Shown here one piece after another: positions 12,801 to 26,949 of a DNA stretch of 64,000 nucleotides. This DNA is from Phalacrocorax aristotelis. Lineage: Eukaryota; Chordata; Aves; Suliformes; Phalacrocoracidae. Numbering within the stretch: the stretch's first letter is position 1; every line of letters starts with the position of its first letter. The notes below the pieces were generated by a model. That model searched no databases, was not told the origin of the DNA, and saw only the letters and a program-made list of their open reading frames with translations. A program made the translations under genes and the position numbers. The stretch spans positions 64,216,205 through 64,280,204 of the forward strand of contig NC_134311.1 of the NCBI RefSeq assembly GCF_949628215.1. Reading direction: 5' to 3'.

Positions 12801-15800
12801 ACTGATATTCTTCCTAAAGAAATGTGGAAGCGATAGAAAGTGTGTTATTCTGGTAAAAAAAATATATTTACAAGAAGTAAGTGTCTGTAAGGAGAGTCAT
12901 TCTTAACATTAAATTTTAGATAGTGGGAGAGGTGGAAGACTAACACACTGAAAAGGGAAAGAGCGTACAGTATGAGAGAGAGAAAAGGAAATATAAATAC
13001 CATTACTAGTAACATATTAAACTTCTCTGTGAATGACAAAGCACAAGGCGTGGGACGGATGGAACAACTAGACTAGCAGTGCCTCATCATATTATGCATC
13101 TCTCTCTTTCTTCTGAGTAGGTTAGGAAAGGTCATTTCATTTCTTACCTCTTGAGTCAGCCTCTGCATTGAATGCTGCCACAGATTAAGAGAAAAGGCCA
13201 AAGGAGGGCAGCTGTATCCATGCCACAGAAAACTAATCTAAATGTTCTCAGTGTTTTCAGTACCGTAATGCCAAGCAAATAATTGCAATTAGCAGTGTTC
13301 ATGACGAGACGAAAATCTGGCAGACAGGAGCAGAAGGCTCACTGTGGCAAATATATGTGTATACGTGAAAGAGAAATAGAAGAAAAAAGCTACTGATGAG
13401 TGATACCTACATAAACTCTACATAATGGACAGCTTCAGAATTGAACTGGAAGGCAGATGTAGACTGGAAAAGGAATTGCTGAGGAATGTCACTGAGTTTC
13501 CTAGCAGCATAAAACTGTAAGTGTAACTGTAATGCTGCCAATTCTCCCTTGTCAAAGTTTAGAAAAAATTATGACATCTGGTCATAGTGACTTCTTAGGT
13601 CAGTGTAGCATTTTCTTCCATATGCCCCAGAAAACAACAGCTGCACTGATTCACCCCACCCACTTCAACAACAGCCAAATAGCTTCTCCTGCTGCAGCTC
13701 TCTGTCTTCCTTCCCATTTTAAGTCTGGACAGACCTCACCTACATCTTCTGTTGGTTTGGTTTGTTTTTTTTGTTAAATGAGGAATCAATGTGATCTTCA
13801 AGCACCTTAAAGCCCAAATCAGATACAGCTGACCTGAATTTCCTCTCAGATACCTCTTGCTTGGGTTTGGTTCCCCAGGACTGTTGTATTGCAGCTGTGA
13901 GATGTGGAAATATTGACCACTGTATCTATTTTGCAAAGATTAGAAAAGATACTTAGGTATATGTGGGCTTAAATTTTGAACAATTTGATTTTGAAATGCC
14001 CAGTAAGGAAGTAATTTTCTGCCTCTCCTTTCATAGGATTTCTTCAAATTGGGGGATTATCTAATTTTTGCAGTGTAAATTAGTCTCCAAAAATCAAAGG
14101 GAACCATTATAAACTCTTCATTTTCTACAGAAGTTATTATCTTTGGCATGTGAGCTGGGAGTCCTTAGTAGGCTCAGTGGTATCTAATATCAGTTTATTT
14201 CAGGGTAATAACATGGCATAAGATTTTCTGATTTAAAAAAAAAAAAACTTGATTCATAGTATAAAGATATTTTGCTTTACATAATAAAATTATATTTTAT
14301 CACATTTACTTGACAAAAAACTCCTATTGTTTAATTGAGCCATTGGTTTTATTTTATTTTAAAGGATTTGGGATGACATTGGGTTTTCTTATGACAGTCA
14401 AAATCTACAGAGGCTTCAGCACTTGGCTGAATGTATCTGGGCTGTCTGTTAGAGCAAGCCTGGAAATGAATGGGTTGTTGGTGTTGTCTCAAAGCACTGA
14501 AAAAACCCCTTTCATTTCACACAATATTTACATCTTTCACTGATACACTTCTATTTCTGTTGTCATCCTCAATGCAAAGCAAAACCAAGACATTCCTCAG
14601 TGGAAATGGGCATGAGTTTTGTTGTACACTGTATGAGTCCCAGTGGACAGCAGGAAAGTTACATCTACTATATTTAATCCTGGCCAACAGGAGATTTTTT
14701 GTGTCTTTATATTCCAGAATGCTTCTTATGGAACAAGATTTCTCAATAAACACATCTATTAAACCACTGGCTACTCTTAATAAAAGTCACTCCACACTTA
14801 CAAGTCTCCACCAACCAGGTTTGTTGACATAGGCTGCAGAACAAAGAGCTGGATTGCACCTACATGTATTGCCTGTTTATCCTCAGCTGTGTTAGAGAGT
14901 CTGAGAGGTGGCATAAAGACAGTAGTGCTGGCCTGAGGTTCTGGAGACTCCATCCAGTTTCCACAGACACAAAATTACAGATATGAAATTTTCTTTGGAT
15001 AAAACTCCCTGAGAGTAATGCAAGGCTTCTGAAGGAGCCTTGTCCTACTCCTGGACAGTACGTCAAATTGAGGCCAGATACCCCATGGCTCTGGGGTGAC
15101 AAATCCTGGACAGGCACCCCATAGTATCTCAGGGCTCAGCATAGACCAGTGGAGAATGGACGTGCTTGTCTTGGGCTCCACAGATGAAACCTGAGCACCC
15201 TCAATGAAGATACCAGCTTTGTTGAAACACAGGCTGAAAGCCCTTGTGCAGCCTGTAAATGTAAATTAATCTGCACATTGATCCAAGGAGCACATTTTGC
15301 TTCAGAAGTGCCATGTTTCTGTGGCTTTGGATATTTTTTTTTCCACAATTTCATGTAGATTGAGAACTCTTATTTAGCCTCTGAAATATAAGAGCGAGAT
15401 TTTCATTAGTTTCCAAGAGGCGCTTACTGAGGCAGTCTCTGAGAAAATTATCTCCTGAGCCTCCTCGTGGGGTAGTGTAACTTGTCCATCATTCCTTGCT
15501 TCAGCCTTTGCTCACAGAGAAAATACCTGTAGCAAATTTTTGCTCTGCTGCCTGCTGGTGAAAGTCAGAGAAAGCATTGCTTCAGGAGATTATAGGGGTG
15601 TTGAGCTAGTCGTTTATGCTTTGTTTTCCTAGCATGAAATAGACAGAGAGAATTAAATATTTTTTTAATTACAAGTACATATTTTGTAAGTACTGAAGGA
15701 TCCTTTAAATTATTCTGTAACAGACTAGAAGATAGGCAAATAAACTCATTACAACCTGATGCTAAATAAACCATAATATATATGTACATGAAAACAATTA

Positions 15801-16400
15801 CATAAATTACATACATTGAAAATCTATTTCAATTCAGTTTAATTAAATATTACTAACTTGCAGATTTTAGGACATAAATAGTTAAGCCAATTACATAAAA
15901 TTAAAGAAGGAATTCCTTTTTCATTGGGGAAGTTTTCCTTCTTAGCAAATCATTACACAATTAATGTGAAGTGCCAATATCTGGCCTAATTACCTATCAA
16001 TCTTGAATCATAAATGGGGGTATTAATGACTAAAACCAACTTAAAGACAGGTATATATGCTGTGCTGGGTTCTTCTTGGTTGTTTTTTTTTTTAAACTAT
16101 AGGTATTTCTTCTATTCTTTGATATACATGCAAAGAAGCAGGATTATTAATTCAGTACACGGTTTCTGCAAATATCTAGAGTCATGCTTTACTTTGATAA
16201 TTCACAGGACTCAATAACTTTGAAGTCACTGCTGTTTTGCAGAATTCCTGACCAACTAGGTCCAAACCTAGAGATTATTAAGTTGCATGTGTTGAATTTT
16301 GAAATAAGATGGCATAGCAAGACAAGAGCATTATCACTGTAACCAAGTTCCTGATGAAACATATATGTGTATCAGATAACATTATCCCAGCAAGTAAGCT
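9840..16400. other. Unique DNA with homopolymers, no gene seen
   Basis: No recognisable exon or repeat. T runs occur at 10681-10693 and 16082-16092 and an A run at 14236-14247. The largest frames (14470-14832 plus, 120 codons; 14517-14753 minus) overlap on opposite strands and show no domain. The stretch 15870-16010 contains several homeodomain-like TAATTA/ATCAAT sites and may be regulatory, but this cannot be shown without alignment. Confidence 0.5.
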
Positions 16401-16589
16401 AGATTTGGAGCCTTCAAGATGCATGAGGAAGGTTTCTTGGCCATGCTAGTACAAATGGAGTAGAAAGCACTTGCCATCCAATGCATCCAATGATGGCATG
16501 TGGAACTCCAGTGTCATGAGGAAAATGCCTACAAGTACATACATACAGTTGGCATAGCTTACTGCTCCAGAAGCGAGCCCCATCCCATC

Positions 16590-17810
16590 TACCTGTTCCC
16601 ATCACTGCACTTGAGGGGGTCTATGGGGAGGAATGCAGGGCAAGGGCATGCTGTACTTTGATTGTGTCCATCTTTGTACAAATTCAGACTGCAGGCTGTT
16701 CCAAGTACAGCCTGTTGTCTGTGGACTGGAAGTACGGGGGGCTGGAACTATGTACTGGGTAGGGTGCCTGTTACACTGTGCTTGAGCACTAAGAAGTAGA
16801 CATAAGTCTTATTGTAGGCTCTTTTGTCTTCTTTCTTTCAGATGATGACAAGATTATAACAAACATTTCAGGAATTCTAGATGTCATCAGCCTGTTACTT
16901 CTCCTGTTGGCTTAGTTTCATTATGCATGTACCCTTACCAGAGAACTGCACATGATGAGCATGGATCCAATCCTGATGCAGTCTTCAGGGCAAGACACCC
17001 TGCCCTGCCTGTCTAAGCTGGAAAACATCACATAAAACTGGGTTTCTATTTCCATCTCACTGCAATTCTATATCCTTTCTGCCTGAGGTTGAGGAAACTC
17101 TGAGCAGATTAGGAGGCCAAAAAGCAATGTCATAAGCAACAGGTCACAAACATTTTTTCACATTCAGTTGTTCACATTGGTGCTGATATCCTGAATATAC
17201 TTGAAATTCCTGTCAGCGTCCAGAGTGCCATTATAGCCGTGATCTTTCTCTTGAAGGGAGTAGTGCCTTTAATCCAGAAGCAGAGGTTCTTTTACCAGAC
17301 TTTATGTCTGTACATATATTGAAGTAAAAGTCACACTTTGCAGGACCTGTTTGCTGGGTGGACTGTGTGCCTGCCTGCCCTAGCCCATGGCAGGGGAGGC
17401 AGCTGCCTGCGGGTCCTGCTTGTGGAGCATAGGCATGGAGACTCACTTCTGATGTGACAACTAATCTTCATCCAGCTGGTGGCTTCTCCTCAACAATGAA
17501 GGTTAGGGGAGGCCCCTTGGTAGCTTGAGGAGCTGAGCAGGCACCCTGTGCTCCTTCAGGCTCCATATGTTTGGCCTTTAACCCTCCTCATATGCCTCCA
17601 TCTGCTCCTGCCTTGTTCCGCTGTGCGGGCATGCAGAATGGGCCCATTGTTCCTACCAGCTTCACGGCATTTGGCACCCCCTCGGTGTCACCATGGCAGA
17701 TCTGGGTGCATGGTACATTACAGGCATGGAGCTCAGTGCTGTTAGCCCATCCTCAGTATGAACCTCTGTCTTCTGCAGCCAAAAAACAAACAAAAAACAA
17801 AACCCCTTAG
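16590..17810. other. Locally GC-richer unique DNA, unassigned
   Basis: Composition shifts to higher G+C at about 16590-16790 and 17340-17780, producing overlapping frames on both strands (17231-17446 minus; 17548-17745 and 17571-17810 plus). None resembles a known protein. A possible splice acceptor with a good pyrimidine tract ends at 16841. The block ends in an A/C-rich stretch at 17780-17808. It may include an old retroelement that I cannot name. Confidence 0.3.
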
Positions 17811-19859
17811 ACATTATTAATTTATATCAAACATCAGAGGTGTGACGTAATAGTGAGGCAAGGTCAGAGGAGAAAAAGGAGAATCCATTGTTTTCCTCAG
17901 GCTCACAAGTAGTGACACATTGGACACCATTAGGGGTATCTTCCATGCTTTAACTGGTAATTTGGTAACCACATTATCTTGTCTTAAGCTGCTTTTCATA
18001 AATGTATCAGTTTGGATGAAGCTTGAAGACCCATCATTGAGGACAGGAACGTTATTTTGAAAGCTTTTTGCTGCAGATATCAGAGTGTTGTGAGGCCTTA
18101 GCTGGGCTGGGGATGGAAAAACGGCATCTATAAAAATATTATGATAATCTCAGATGCACTAACTTCAGTGGGTCCTAAGCTGAATTTCTTCTTACCTGGC
18201 AAAGAAATATATTGGCTGAATATATTAGTTCATGACTTTTGAACTGTGTGAGGGTGAAGTCAGCTAGTTTGATCCCTCTCACCATTGCACCCAGCCCACT
18301 AAGGTCTGTGTTTTATCAGACCTCTGGTGTGGAATTACAGTTGTAGGTCTTTCTTTTGCTAGAAATAATGCAGATTTAATTTGGAATTGTAAGGGTTTTC
18401 ATTACATGCTATATCATGAATATCACCTTAATTCCAGTTAGCACCATGCAGAAATCAGTGTGAATGAACACTAAGGAAGAACAGAAAGCTATGTTGTGCA
18501 GCCTAAATATCATTTTTGTTAGGCACTTCTGTGAACAGCTGTTTGTTAATATATATATGATCAGTTAGGAAGTACTTCAGATACTTCTAATGAATTCCTA
18601 CAAATGTGACTAACTCCAGAACATTAAAATGATAAATAAATAGACAGTTAGAGAAAATAAAATATGCTGTAGAAATGTAATGTGCACAATAGGGTCTAAC
18701 TCGTTTTCCATCTACAACAGTACAACTCTTAAAAGAGCTCCACTTCTTGTTTTAAAATCTGGTCTGAAAAGATTTCCTGTTCTTTTATGTTATTTCCTTT
18801 AGCACTCCAGTATTCTAAGTCACACTTTAATTTTACAGCATTTAAAACATTGCAGGTTTTTATGTTTTAATATATGGACCAAATGCATTTACCTGCTTTA
18901 AGAGTTCTCTCCATGTGAAAGAGAAAAGAATACACATCCCTTAAATTTTACCATTGGCCTTACTACAATAAATGTGAGAAACAGGTTTTATGTTAATTAG
19001 CATGTATAAATCCTTTAAGTGAACATAGGAGCTGGTGTGCCGTTATGGTGTCATTTGTATAAGCCTTGAGTACAGTAGGGGTATGAGGTTGACAATGCAC
19101 ACCCTGGAGTGTATTACTGCTTTTATAAAAATCATACTTCTTTCAATTACTTCAGTAATGGACTCCAACCTCTGCAGATGTGGTTGTGCAATTACACATC
19201 TAAGAATCCTCATTAACCAATCGGAGTTGTCACTGCTCAGCAAGTCATGCATGTTGGGCAATTAATCCGATCAGGAATAGCTCTCCTTGGGCAATCCATA
19301 GGATCTCCAAGAGCTTATTATCGAAATTATTCTAAAATATATGACTGAGAGAAAAAAACAAACCTAAAACACAAGAAAAATAAAATCAATTCTCACATAA
19401 AACGTGCATTACATTTGTCTGTTTCATTCCTTCTTTCTGTGTATTTCATTGTCTTGATAATGGGAGATGCTCTCAATGAAAGCACCACAGTGTTCAGGAG
19501 CAGCTGACAAATTAGCCACTAACAGTCTGTCCAAACCTTGTAAAATAAGGAGGGAAAAGCTTTGATTCAAAGAAGTTACAAAGACATTGCTTTTTTCTTC
19601 ATCTTCTGCCTGTATTTGATATTTCTTTTCCAAACACAAGCTGTAGTAATATTTTCTTGTCATTTGTCTTCCTGCACCAAAGGATTTTATGTTCTAACTG
19701 CTGATGGAAAAAAATAATAAAAAGTGTGGTTAAAGCAGGTGCTGTTTGTAGTGTTTATATAAACACATTAGCACTCTTTTGACACAGCATGACCTGAACA
19801 AGTAGTTCATCCTACTAGTAGCAGGGAAACAATAACTGAGCGTGCCAGAGCCGAGTTCA

Positions 19860-20110
19860 TTCAGACACTGCAAAATTAACACCAGATTATGAATACGCTT
19901 GCCACTGGTAATTAATCGTGAAAATTGCTGGAGGAGTTCCCCTACTGTGAGGGATATTGGCAGAAGTATTTACTGCTAATAGGCCTTGTTTAAGCTTTTT
20001 TTTTCCATCCACCCCCTTAGAGATAAAACTTACAATAGACGGCACAGGAACTAGTAGATTATTACATATTCCTTTGGCCTGTTTTCTTATTAGCATTTCT
20101 GAATAACCCC
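19860..20110. promoter_or_regulatory. Candidate regulatory element with homeodomain-type sites
   Basis: The interval holds a TAATTAAT site at 19909-19916 within otherwise mixed-composition, non-repetitive sequence that lacks the homopolymers of its flanks. This is the texture of many vertebrate conserved noncoding elements. Only the motif is seen; conservation and function are inferred. Confidence 0.2.
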
Positions 20111-23100
20111 AGTGTTTTTCCCTCTATTATTAGAAATGTGCATTGTGTGATCACATTCAGACCATTAAACTGTCCCTTACAGATGAGGATAATTTCACAA
20201 CCTGGATACTGGTTTTCTATATTCCACAGTGATCTAACATTATCCCATATTTTGCAGCAGTAATTTGAGGACATCATAAGAACAGTTTGTGTATTTCAAA
20301 TAATACACAAGCTTTTATAACCTTAGGTAGCAGTTACATGATCTACAAGATCTTTGATGTGCCTCTTTTAACCAATAACCAATTTTCTTTATATATGCCT
20401 TTTATTATGTGCTTTTAAATTGTAAAAAAAAGACCAAGATGTTTTCAATCTACCATGTTTGTAAAGATGATAAAGATATACAAGCAAGACTATATTAACT
20501 AATTAAAAATAAAAATTGAATAAATTACCTTATGGTAGGTCACATACTCTCCTCTACATTTTCCTAAAATATAATATGTAATATAGCATAATCATATTGT
20601 ATGTTTCCTCCTTTAAAATAAAAGAAAAAAAATCCATCATGACTGTTTTTAACAGGTGTGTTAGTGGATAAAAACAAAGGCCTGTTTCTTAGTGAAATTA
20701 ATGAAAGACTTGCTACTGAGTGTAATGAAAGTGGGGTTGAGTCCCTTACCTGTTAAAATTTTATTATTGTATAATATGGGGATTACGGAGGCATTTATTG
20801 CTGATTTTATGATGAACAGTAATGATTCCTGGCCTGTATACGCCAATATTTGATTAAGTCTCTACATAGCATATTCTTCAGGCAATTTAGTCAATAATTA
20901 CAACTGTTTGACTTTTATAAGACTTTTGAGATTGATCTTTTTCCAGAAATGTTCAACTATTTCTTTTGAGAACTTGTTCATTATTTTCCCATTGATTTTA
21001 ATCAGAATGAAACTTTACTCCTTAAATATTTAGTAGTCAAGCACTATATCATGTATTTTTTTATTAAAGATTGGTGGTTTTGTCTTTTCAAAACTACTCA
21101 GAATCTCAACTTCATTTCTTTAGGTTTTTTTTTCCCCCTTATAAAACACATACTTACTTTTCATCTTTCTCTCTTCCTGAGAAAAAGAGTACTGTCAGCC
21201 CAAACTCAATCACAGCTTTATATTTATCTGTGAGTTAGGTGTATATTTTATGGCCCATTCTTAAGCCCAATGCAGACAATGGAGACAATGTGAACAATGG
21301 ACACACCACCATTGAATTCAATCATTCAGACTGAGAATGTTGTTAAGCAACTAACATTTGAAAATATACTCTGTTTATTGAATTTTTACTCCTTGTGGCT
21401 TTGATAGTTACAAATAAATGGAGGTGCTCTCATTAACATTGTTTTTATATTTTGTACATCTGAACAGAGGGGCTTTTGTCTAGCTGGCATAATTTAGTGT
21501 GAAAGATCACAGAGTCAAAAGTAGGCTACATTGCTCTAAACAGATATGCTTTATAGTGAAGATGCCTTGCAAATATTTATTCACGATAGCACACTGTGTA
21601 ACCTTCCCTCTGTCTTCCCAACAAATTCTCTAAGGTTTTTTTTTTCTTTAGCTGATCCCTCAGGCAACAAAAGAACAACAGCTAACAATTAGTAGCTGTC
21701 GCACTGTTCTGACACAGAATAATAAAACATTGCAGAGGTTAAACTGTCTCTGGTTTATGTTAAGAGTAATGATCCTGGTCATTTATATGCCTCTAGCATG
21801 AAAGTTTTATAAAATTTAATTTTTTTATATTAAATTAGTTGTAGTACCAAAGCATGTTATGTTTCATTTATATAAAGAAGTCAAGCCACCATTCAACAAA
21901 TGGCTTTTGTTTTGAGTGGGATTGCAATTGTAGTTTTATGTACCTGAAGGTTGGATTCAAAAAAAGAAAAAGGTCCTCAAAGAAGAGCTCCTTTCCTAGG
22001 TATCACAGCTGTCTAGTATTAGCATTTTGTTGCTCTGAGAAAGGAAATGTTCAAGGCTCTACACACTGCATATATAAAGACAGTCATATGCTGAATTATT
22101 CAGGGTGCCCTTTGTATCTTTCCAACTTCATTACCCATTTAATGTAGTATTTTTTGTTTTAATGAATGTTTACAAAATGCATTCTATATTATTCAAATAA
22201 TAATGAATTTAAAAAAAACTAGACCTTGTGTTGCAAAGGACATCTGAGGTCAGGTACCCTAATTCACGATGAATAGTAATTTATCCATGTTACTTCTGGT
22301 TCTACATAGCATGAAGAGGCATGTCTGACTGCTGTTAATACAAAAATATGAGTGTTTGTAGAGGTAATAGATGTTATTAACCATTTATATTCCTATGACT
22401 CCTAATGTCTTCCTTTCTCAAATATCTTATAGCCTTTATAAAGTGACGTTCCCTATAATTTTATTTTGTTTTTTAATCTTAAAAATGTGTCTATTTGTAT
22501 GACAAGGAAGCTCTGATTTTTGTCAAGCAAATAATGTTGCTGTAATTTAATTAACTGATAATTCTAATTTTCCCCGTCAAACTACTTAACTTCAACATAG
22601 CTCACTTAAAGATTGCTTATGTGTTGTGGAAATTAAATACTAAAAAGAAAAGCAATAATAAAATAGATGTCTCCACATATTCGGTGTAGGAACCAAAAAC
22701 TTGTTTGGCTTACATAAACAAATTATCCTTGATTTATAAAGAAAATGATAGAGTCAAGTGTATTCCTGCAAGGCTGTGGCCAAATTCACTGTGAAGAGAT
22801 CTGCGTCCACAGCAGCAGGATGCCACAAAAAAAAAAAAAGAAAATAACTAAAATTGATTATGTTTGTGTAACAAAATTGCACACATCCAAACCCAAAACA
22901 TTCACATACCCGTATCAGCTGGACCATAGAGGGTTTCCCCTTCACCAGAAGGAGTCACTTCTATTTGTGAAGCTCTCCTTTGAAGAGAGAAAACAAAAGG
23001 TAATTTAGTCATATATTCTGTATGTACTGTGAAGAACGCTGGAGATCTTCAGAAGTATTTCCTTCTCCCCATTGACAATTTAACAGCCTCCTGTGGGGCA

Positions 23101-25139
23101 AATAGTTCTGCACATCTAAAATGCTGGTGTACCCACATACAAGTAAACTAGGTGAGTTAATCAGCTGGATCAAATTCTCAGGACCCTTCAGGAAGCTCTC
23201 TGCACTGGCCATTTTGCTAACACTTTGCACAAGGACATATGCCACCCTTGAATACAAAGTCAGTATTTAATGCACAAGCAGTTTGGCACTTCCTCACAGA
23301 TATATCATACTTATTCCTAGTACCACTTGCTCACAGTTTTGCCTTTTATGATCTAATCTCTAAAATCCAAAGTCGACTAAGCATTCCTAGCACCCCCAAA
23401 CAACAAATAAGTAAAAGCAGCTGATTGTGATTGATTTATCATTTAAGTACTTTCTTTATGTGACAGACGTAAGGACTTTGAAGGAACTGTTATGAACCAT
23501 CTTGACAAAAACCCATGTAAGAAGTGTGCCTTTCTATACATATATACAATAGACTATAATTACAACATATGGGGTAAGTAGCATATGTTTTTAAAATTAG
23601 TATGCATGCCAAAACACATGTTTACCTTAAAGACTGTAGCAGCTTTAAGGCAGTTATTTTAGTCCATCAGGTAAATAGCACACATTTCCTAAATGCTTCA
23701 CAAATGTATGTTATTATGCAGTATGTGTGTTATTATATAATAAACTGCAGTGGCTTTGAAAAAGATAAACTGTTGTGTCAATACTTCTAAAAATTCATTA
23801 CATCATATTTTTACTTCCCTATGATGGGAATAAAATAATAAAAAGTAAAACAAATAAATGAACAAAGGCAGCTCTGAATAATTTAATCCCACACTTCTAT
23901 GACTGCCCAAGCAATCATTAGGGGTTTCATTTTTAACTTTCACCATTTCAGAGCATTTTCAGGTGGGACAGAAGACTCTGCCTGGTGTGGTAGGAAAGGG
24001 AGAAAGAGGTATAATTCTGCATATTACTGATGCCCTATTTCTTTTTTGCTGGAGTAAAAGAATAGGATTCATTTATCTTTGATATCAAACTTTATTCTGC
24101 AAATATTCTCTGCTATGATACATATTCTGTTTTCTTACACTTGTATGCTGTTTGTGCTGGAATTATCAGAGTTGTTGTTCTGTCTATGGACCATGCAGAA
24201 CTGAAATAGCATTTGAAGATGGAAAGATGAAATGCATAGGACAAATAGAAAAGGTTTCAGAAAAAAAGAATAACAAAAGCAATGAAAGGATTGAAAATAA
24301 ATGGCTTATAAGGAGAAATAAGAAAAGAACAAACCAAAATCAACAAGTGGGTTCTGACATTATGAGGGTATTTGTTAGGGTGTAATTGACCAAAAGAATG
24401 AAGGTCAAAGATCCTCTTCCCCTTCTCACTGATCATATGCCTTGTTAATAGATCAGGTATTCTCAGAATCTATGCTCACAAATAGTACGGAAAAAAGGTA
24501 TAAAATCATGGATCTATACTAGTATGAGAGAAAAGAAGGAGGCAAGACCAAGGCTGAAATCCTAAAGCAAAGTCATCCAGTCTTGGCAGTCATGGATAAA
24601 AAAATAAGTTTGGGACCCTGCAGTCTTCTTTGTGGATCAGTCATTCCTGTTCTTTCCCCCTGCAAAAGGCATAAATTGCCTCCTATCATCCCTGTCCCAT
24701 GCAGTCACCCTATGCCCTATTGCCAAGGCTACCTCCATGCTTGGGGAAGTATGAAAACAAAATGTGGTTCCAGAAGTTTTGGATGAATCAGGGTTTACTT
24801 CACTACAGGAATTTCTATTTCTAGAGCTGATAGAGGGAAAAAGCTGAAATAATCTATCCAACCCAATTCATTTTTCAAAGGCATAATAATCTCTCTTTGG
24901 AAGGATCTAGACTAATATGTCACACAGGACTATCATTATAGTGTTGACAGTAGATGACAATTTCAGCAGAAGTTCCATGAGTTCACAGAACACAACTGCC
25001 TTTTTCTCCCTAAAGGTAATCCCTCTGGACGGGGTCAAAATTTCATTTGATAGGTAACCTGGTTTATACTTTCTAACCTGGAGCAAGGTGGCAGTTGCTC
25101 CAGAAATTATATTCTTATATTTCTTTTTTGAGGTACAAA

Positions 25140-25335
25140 GTGTCAGGCATGAGCCAATATATTTAGTATATTACTAAAAAGGGACACGTTAATGTAATTA
25201 ACATTTCATTCAGGAGCAAATTTGAAAATGTAATTGATTAAACAAAATTTAATTACCTAATTTATATCATTTTCAGGTTGAAAATTCTCACTTGTGTGAC
25301 ATAATTAGATTGCTCCAAATTACCAGAATGAGGCA
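25140..25335. promoter_or_regulatory. Candidate enhancer-like interval, clustered TAATTA sites
   Basis: Within about 115 bases there are TAATTA at 25195-25200, the dimer-type homeodomain site TAATTGATTA at 25231-25240, TAATTA at 25250-25255 and TAATTAG at 25302-25308. TAAT-NN-ATTA spacing is the known layout for cooperative paired-class homeodomain binding. A+T-rich DNA yields such sites by chance, so clustering and the dimer are suggestive only. Confidence 0.28.
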
Positions 25336-26865
25336 TTTTAGTTGACAGAGGTGGGAGGAAGAAGTTCAGGATAGTTCTCACAATTTTGGTATCTTCTTCT
25401 GATTTCAGAGGAGTTACAAAATTTTAGTGGACTGGGAAAACTATTTTGCTCTGTTTTTGAGAGATTCCACCCAATGTATTGCTGAATTACCCATGCCACT
25501 GCCTTCCACCCAGTGATTTCACAGGCAAGAGCATGGCTAGATACAAAGTTTTACTTTCATGAAAGTGTACTTCAGCTTCAAGGATTAAATTTGTTAACAA
25601 ATATTTTTACCCTAAGGATAAAGACACTGTGTTTCACATTTGTATGTTTTAATGTGAAAGTTGGAATTTTGAGAACAATCACCAAAAGTGTTCTTCCCAG
25701 AGAAGCTCAAGGAAACTAATGCCCTGCAATTTTCAGTGGTGAACAAAGTATTTTCCTTTTGAACTGAAAAGATTCTTTGGCTCTTCCAGCATAATGAGTC
25801 TGAACAAAGAAGCCCATTTATTGCATTTATATATGTGGAAGATTTTTCCCTATACTTTCACATTTATTTTTATTTAAAGCCATATTTATTTCTTTGACTT
25901 GCACAAAGAGGGGATCCAATGAAAACACAACACATTTTTGCAGGCAGCAATTCCTTTGCTTGTAGGAATCCTTTGGTATTTTAGCCCCAATGATGGAGAA
26001 AAAGCAGTTTGTTGTGAGTGCTGAATTGCTTTTTCTTTTCACATGTAGTAGCACTTAAGTGTCATGTTAAGCCCGAGGCAGGAAAGGTTTATATGACCTG
26101 TTCTGACTGGAATTGTGTTTACTGTACTTTTTTCAAAATGCGGTGAAGGATCCCTTCCCTTATCAGTATCTAGAGCCTAACAGCTTGCAGACTCAAATTT
26201 CCCCTTCCAGGCAATGTTGGCTTTGTCTGTTGTTTTCCCAGATAAAGGGTTTAATGAATTCTGCAGTTTGGATTTCTGCCTTGTATTACCTACTGTCACC
26301 CTCTAGGCTAGGAATCAGCAGTTTTCAGCTCCCAGGAATTGCCCAAAAGGCTGCTAGAAGCATTGCACATCAAGATGTGTAAGTACACAACTTTCTAACT
26401 GTTTGCATCGGGAATTCTGGCAGAGAACTTGTAGACGTACTCTCTGTGGGACTAATCCATTGAACAATTAACCAGTGTCTGTAGGGGGTGATTGCCCTTG
26501 GCGTTTGTGACTGCAGGTGTGCCATGAAGGGCTTACTCATTCAAACCTTCAGTGAATCCATATGGCAGACGACCGTTATAAACATAATGAATGTGGGAAA
26601 ATCTCCCACTGGAGTTGACACTGCTGCTCTCCCCCGTATCGCATGGTGTTCTGCTCTGGTTCTCCTTCATCCAGGCTGAACCTTCTGTTTCTCCCTACTC
26701 TGTCTTACAGCTGGAACAACCATGCAATGCTGGCCCATCCAGTCTCCTTCATAAACATAAACCTGCCAGAACTGAATCATTCCTTGAAGCAACCCTCCCT
26801 TACTCCTTCTGCCATCTCTTATGCACATCTCATGGGTTTGTATTTGCATTGTCCCTTCACTGCCT

Positions 26866-26945
26866 ATAGGCTGTAAATTCCTGAGGAAGAAAGTTTTATG
26901 TTGCCTTATTTCATGCTACGTACATTGCTAGGTATACTGGGAATG
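26866..26945 (+). repeat. Probable L2/MIR-type 3' tail fragment
   Basis: The sequence follows the layout of the L2/MIR-type tail. 'aggctgtaaattcctgagg' (26868-26886) corresponds to the conserved 'gattgtaagctccttgagg' block. It is followed after about 30 bases by 'gtacattgctaggtatactggg' (26920-26941), which corresponds to 'gtacagcgcctagcacaatggg'. Divergence is high. The orientation is opposite to that of the better copy at 9598-9836. Confidence 0.4.
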
Positions 26946-26949
26946 TTAG

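Larger units (their letters stand above)
17815..26860. other. A+T-rich unique DNA, no gene seen
   Basis: Long interval without a recognisable exon or interspersed repeat, apart from two TAATTA-rich candidate regulatory intervals listed separately. An A run of 13 lies at 22829-22841. The frames at 22745-23008, 24152-24385 and 26113-26382 are low-complexity or chance. Confidence 0.5.
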
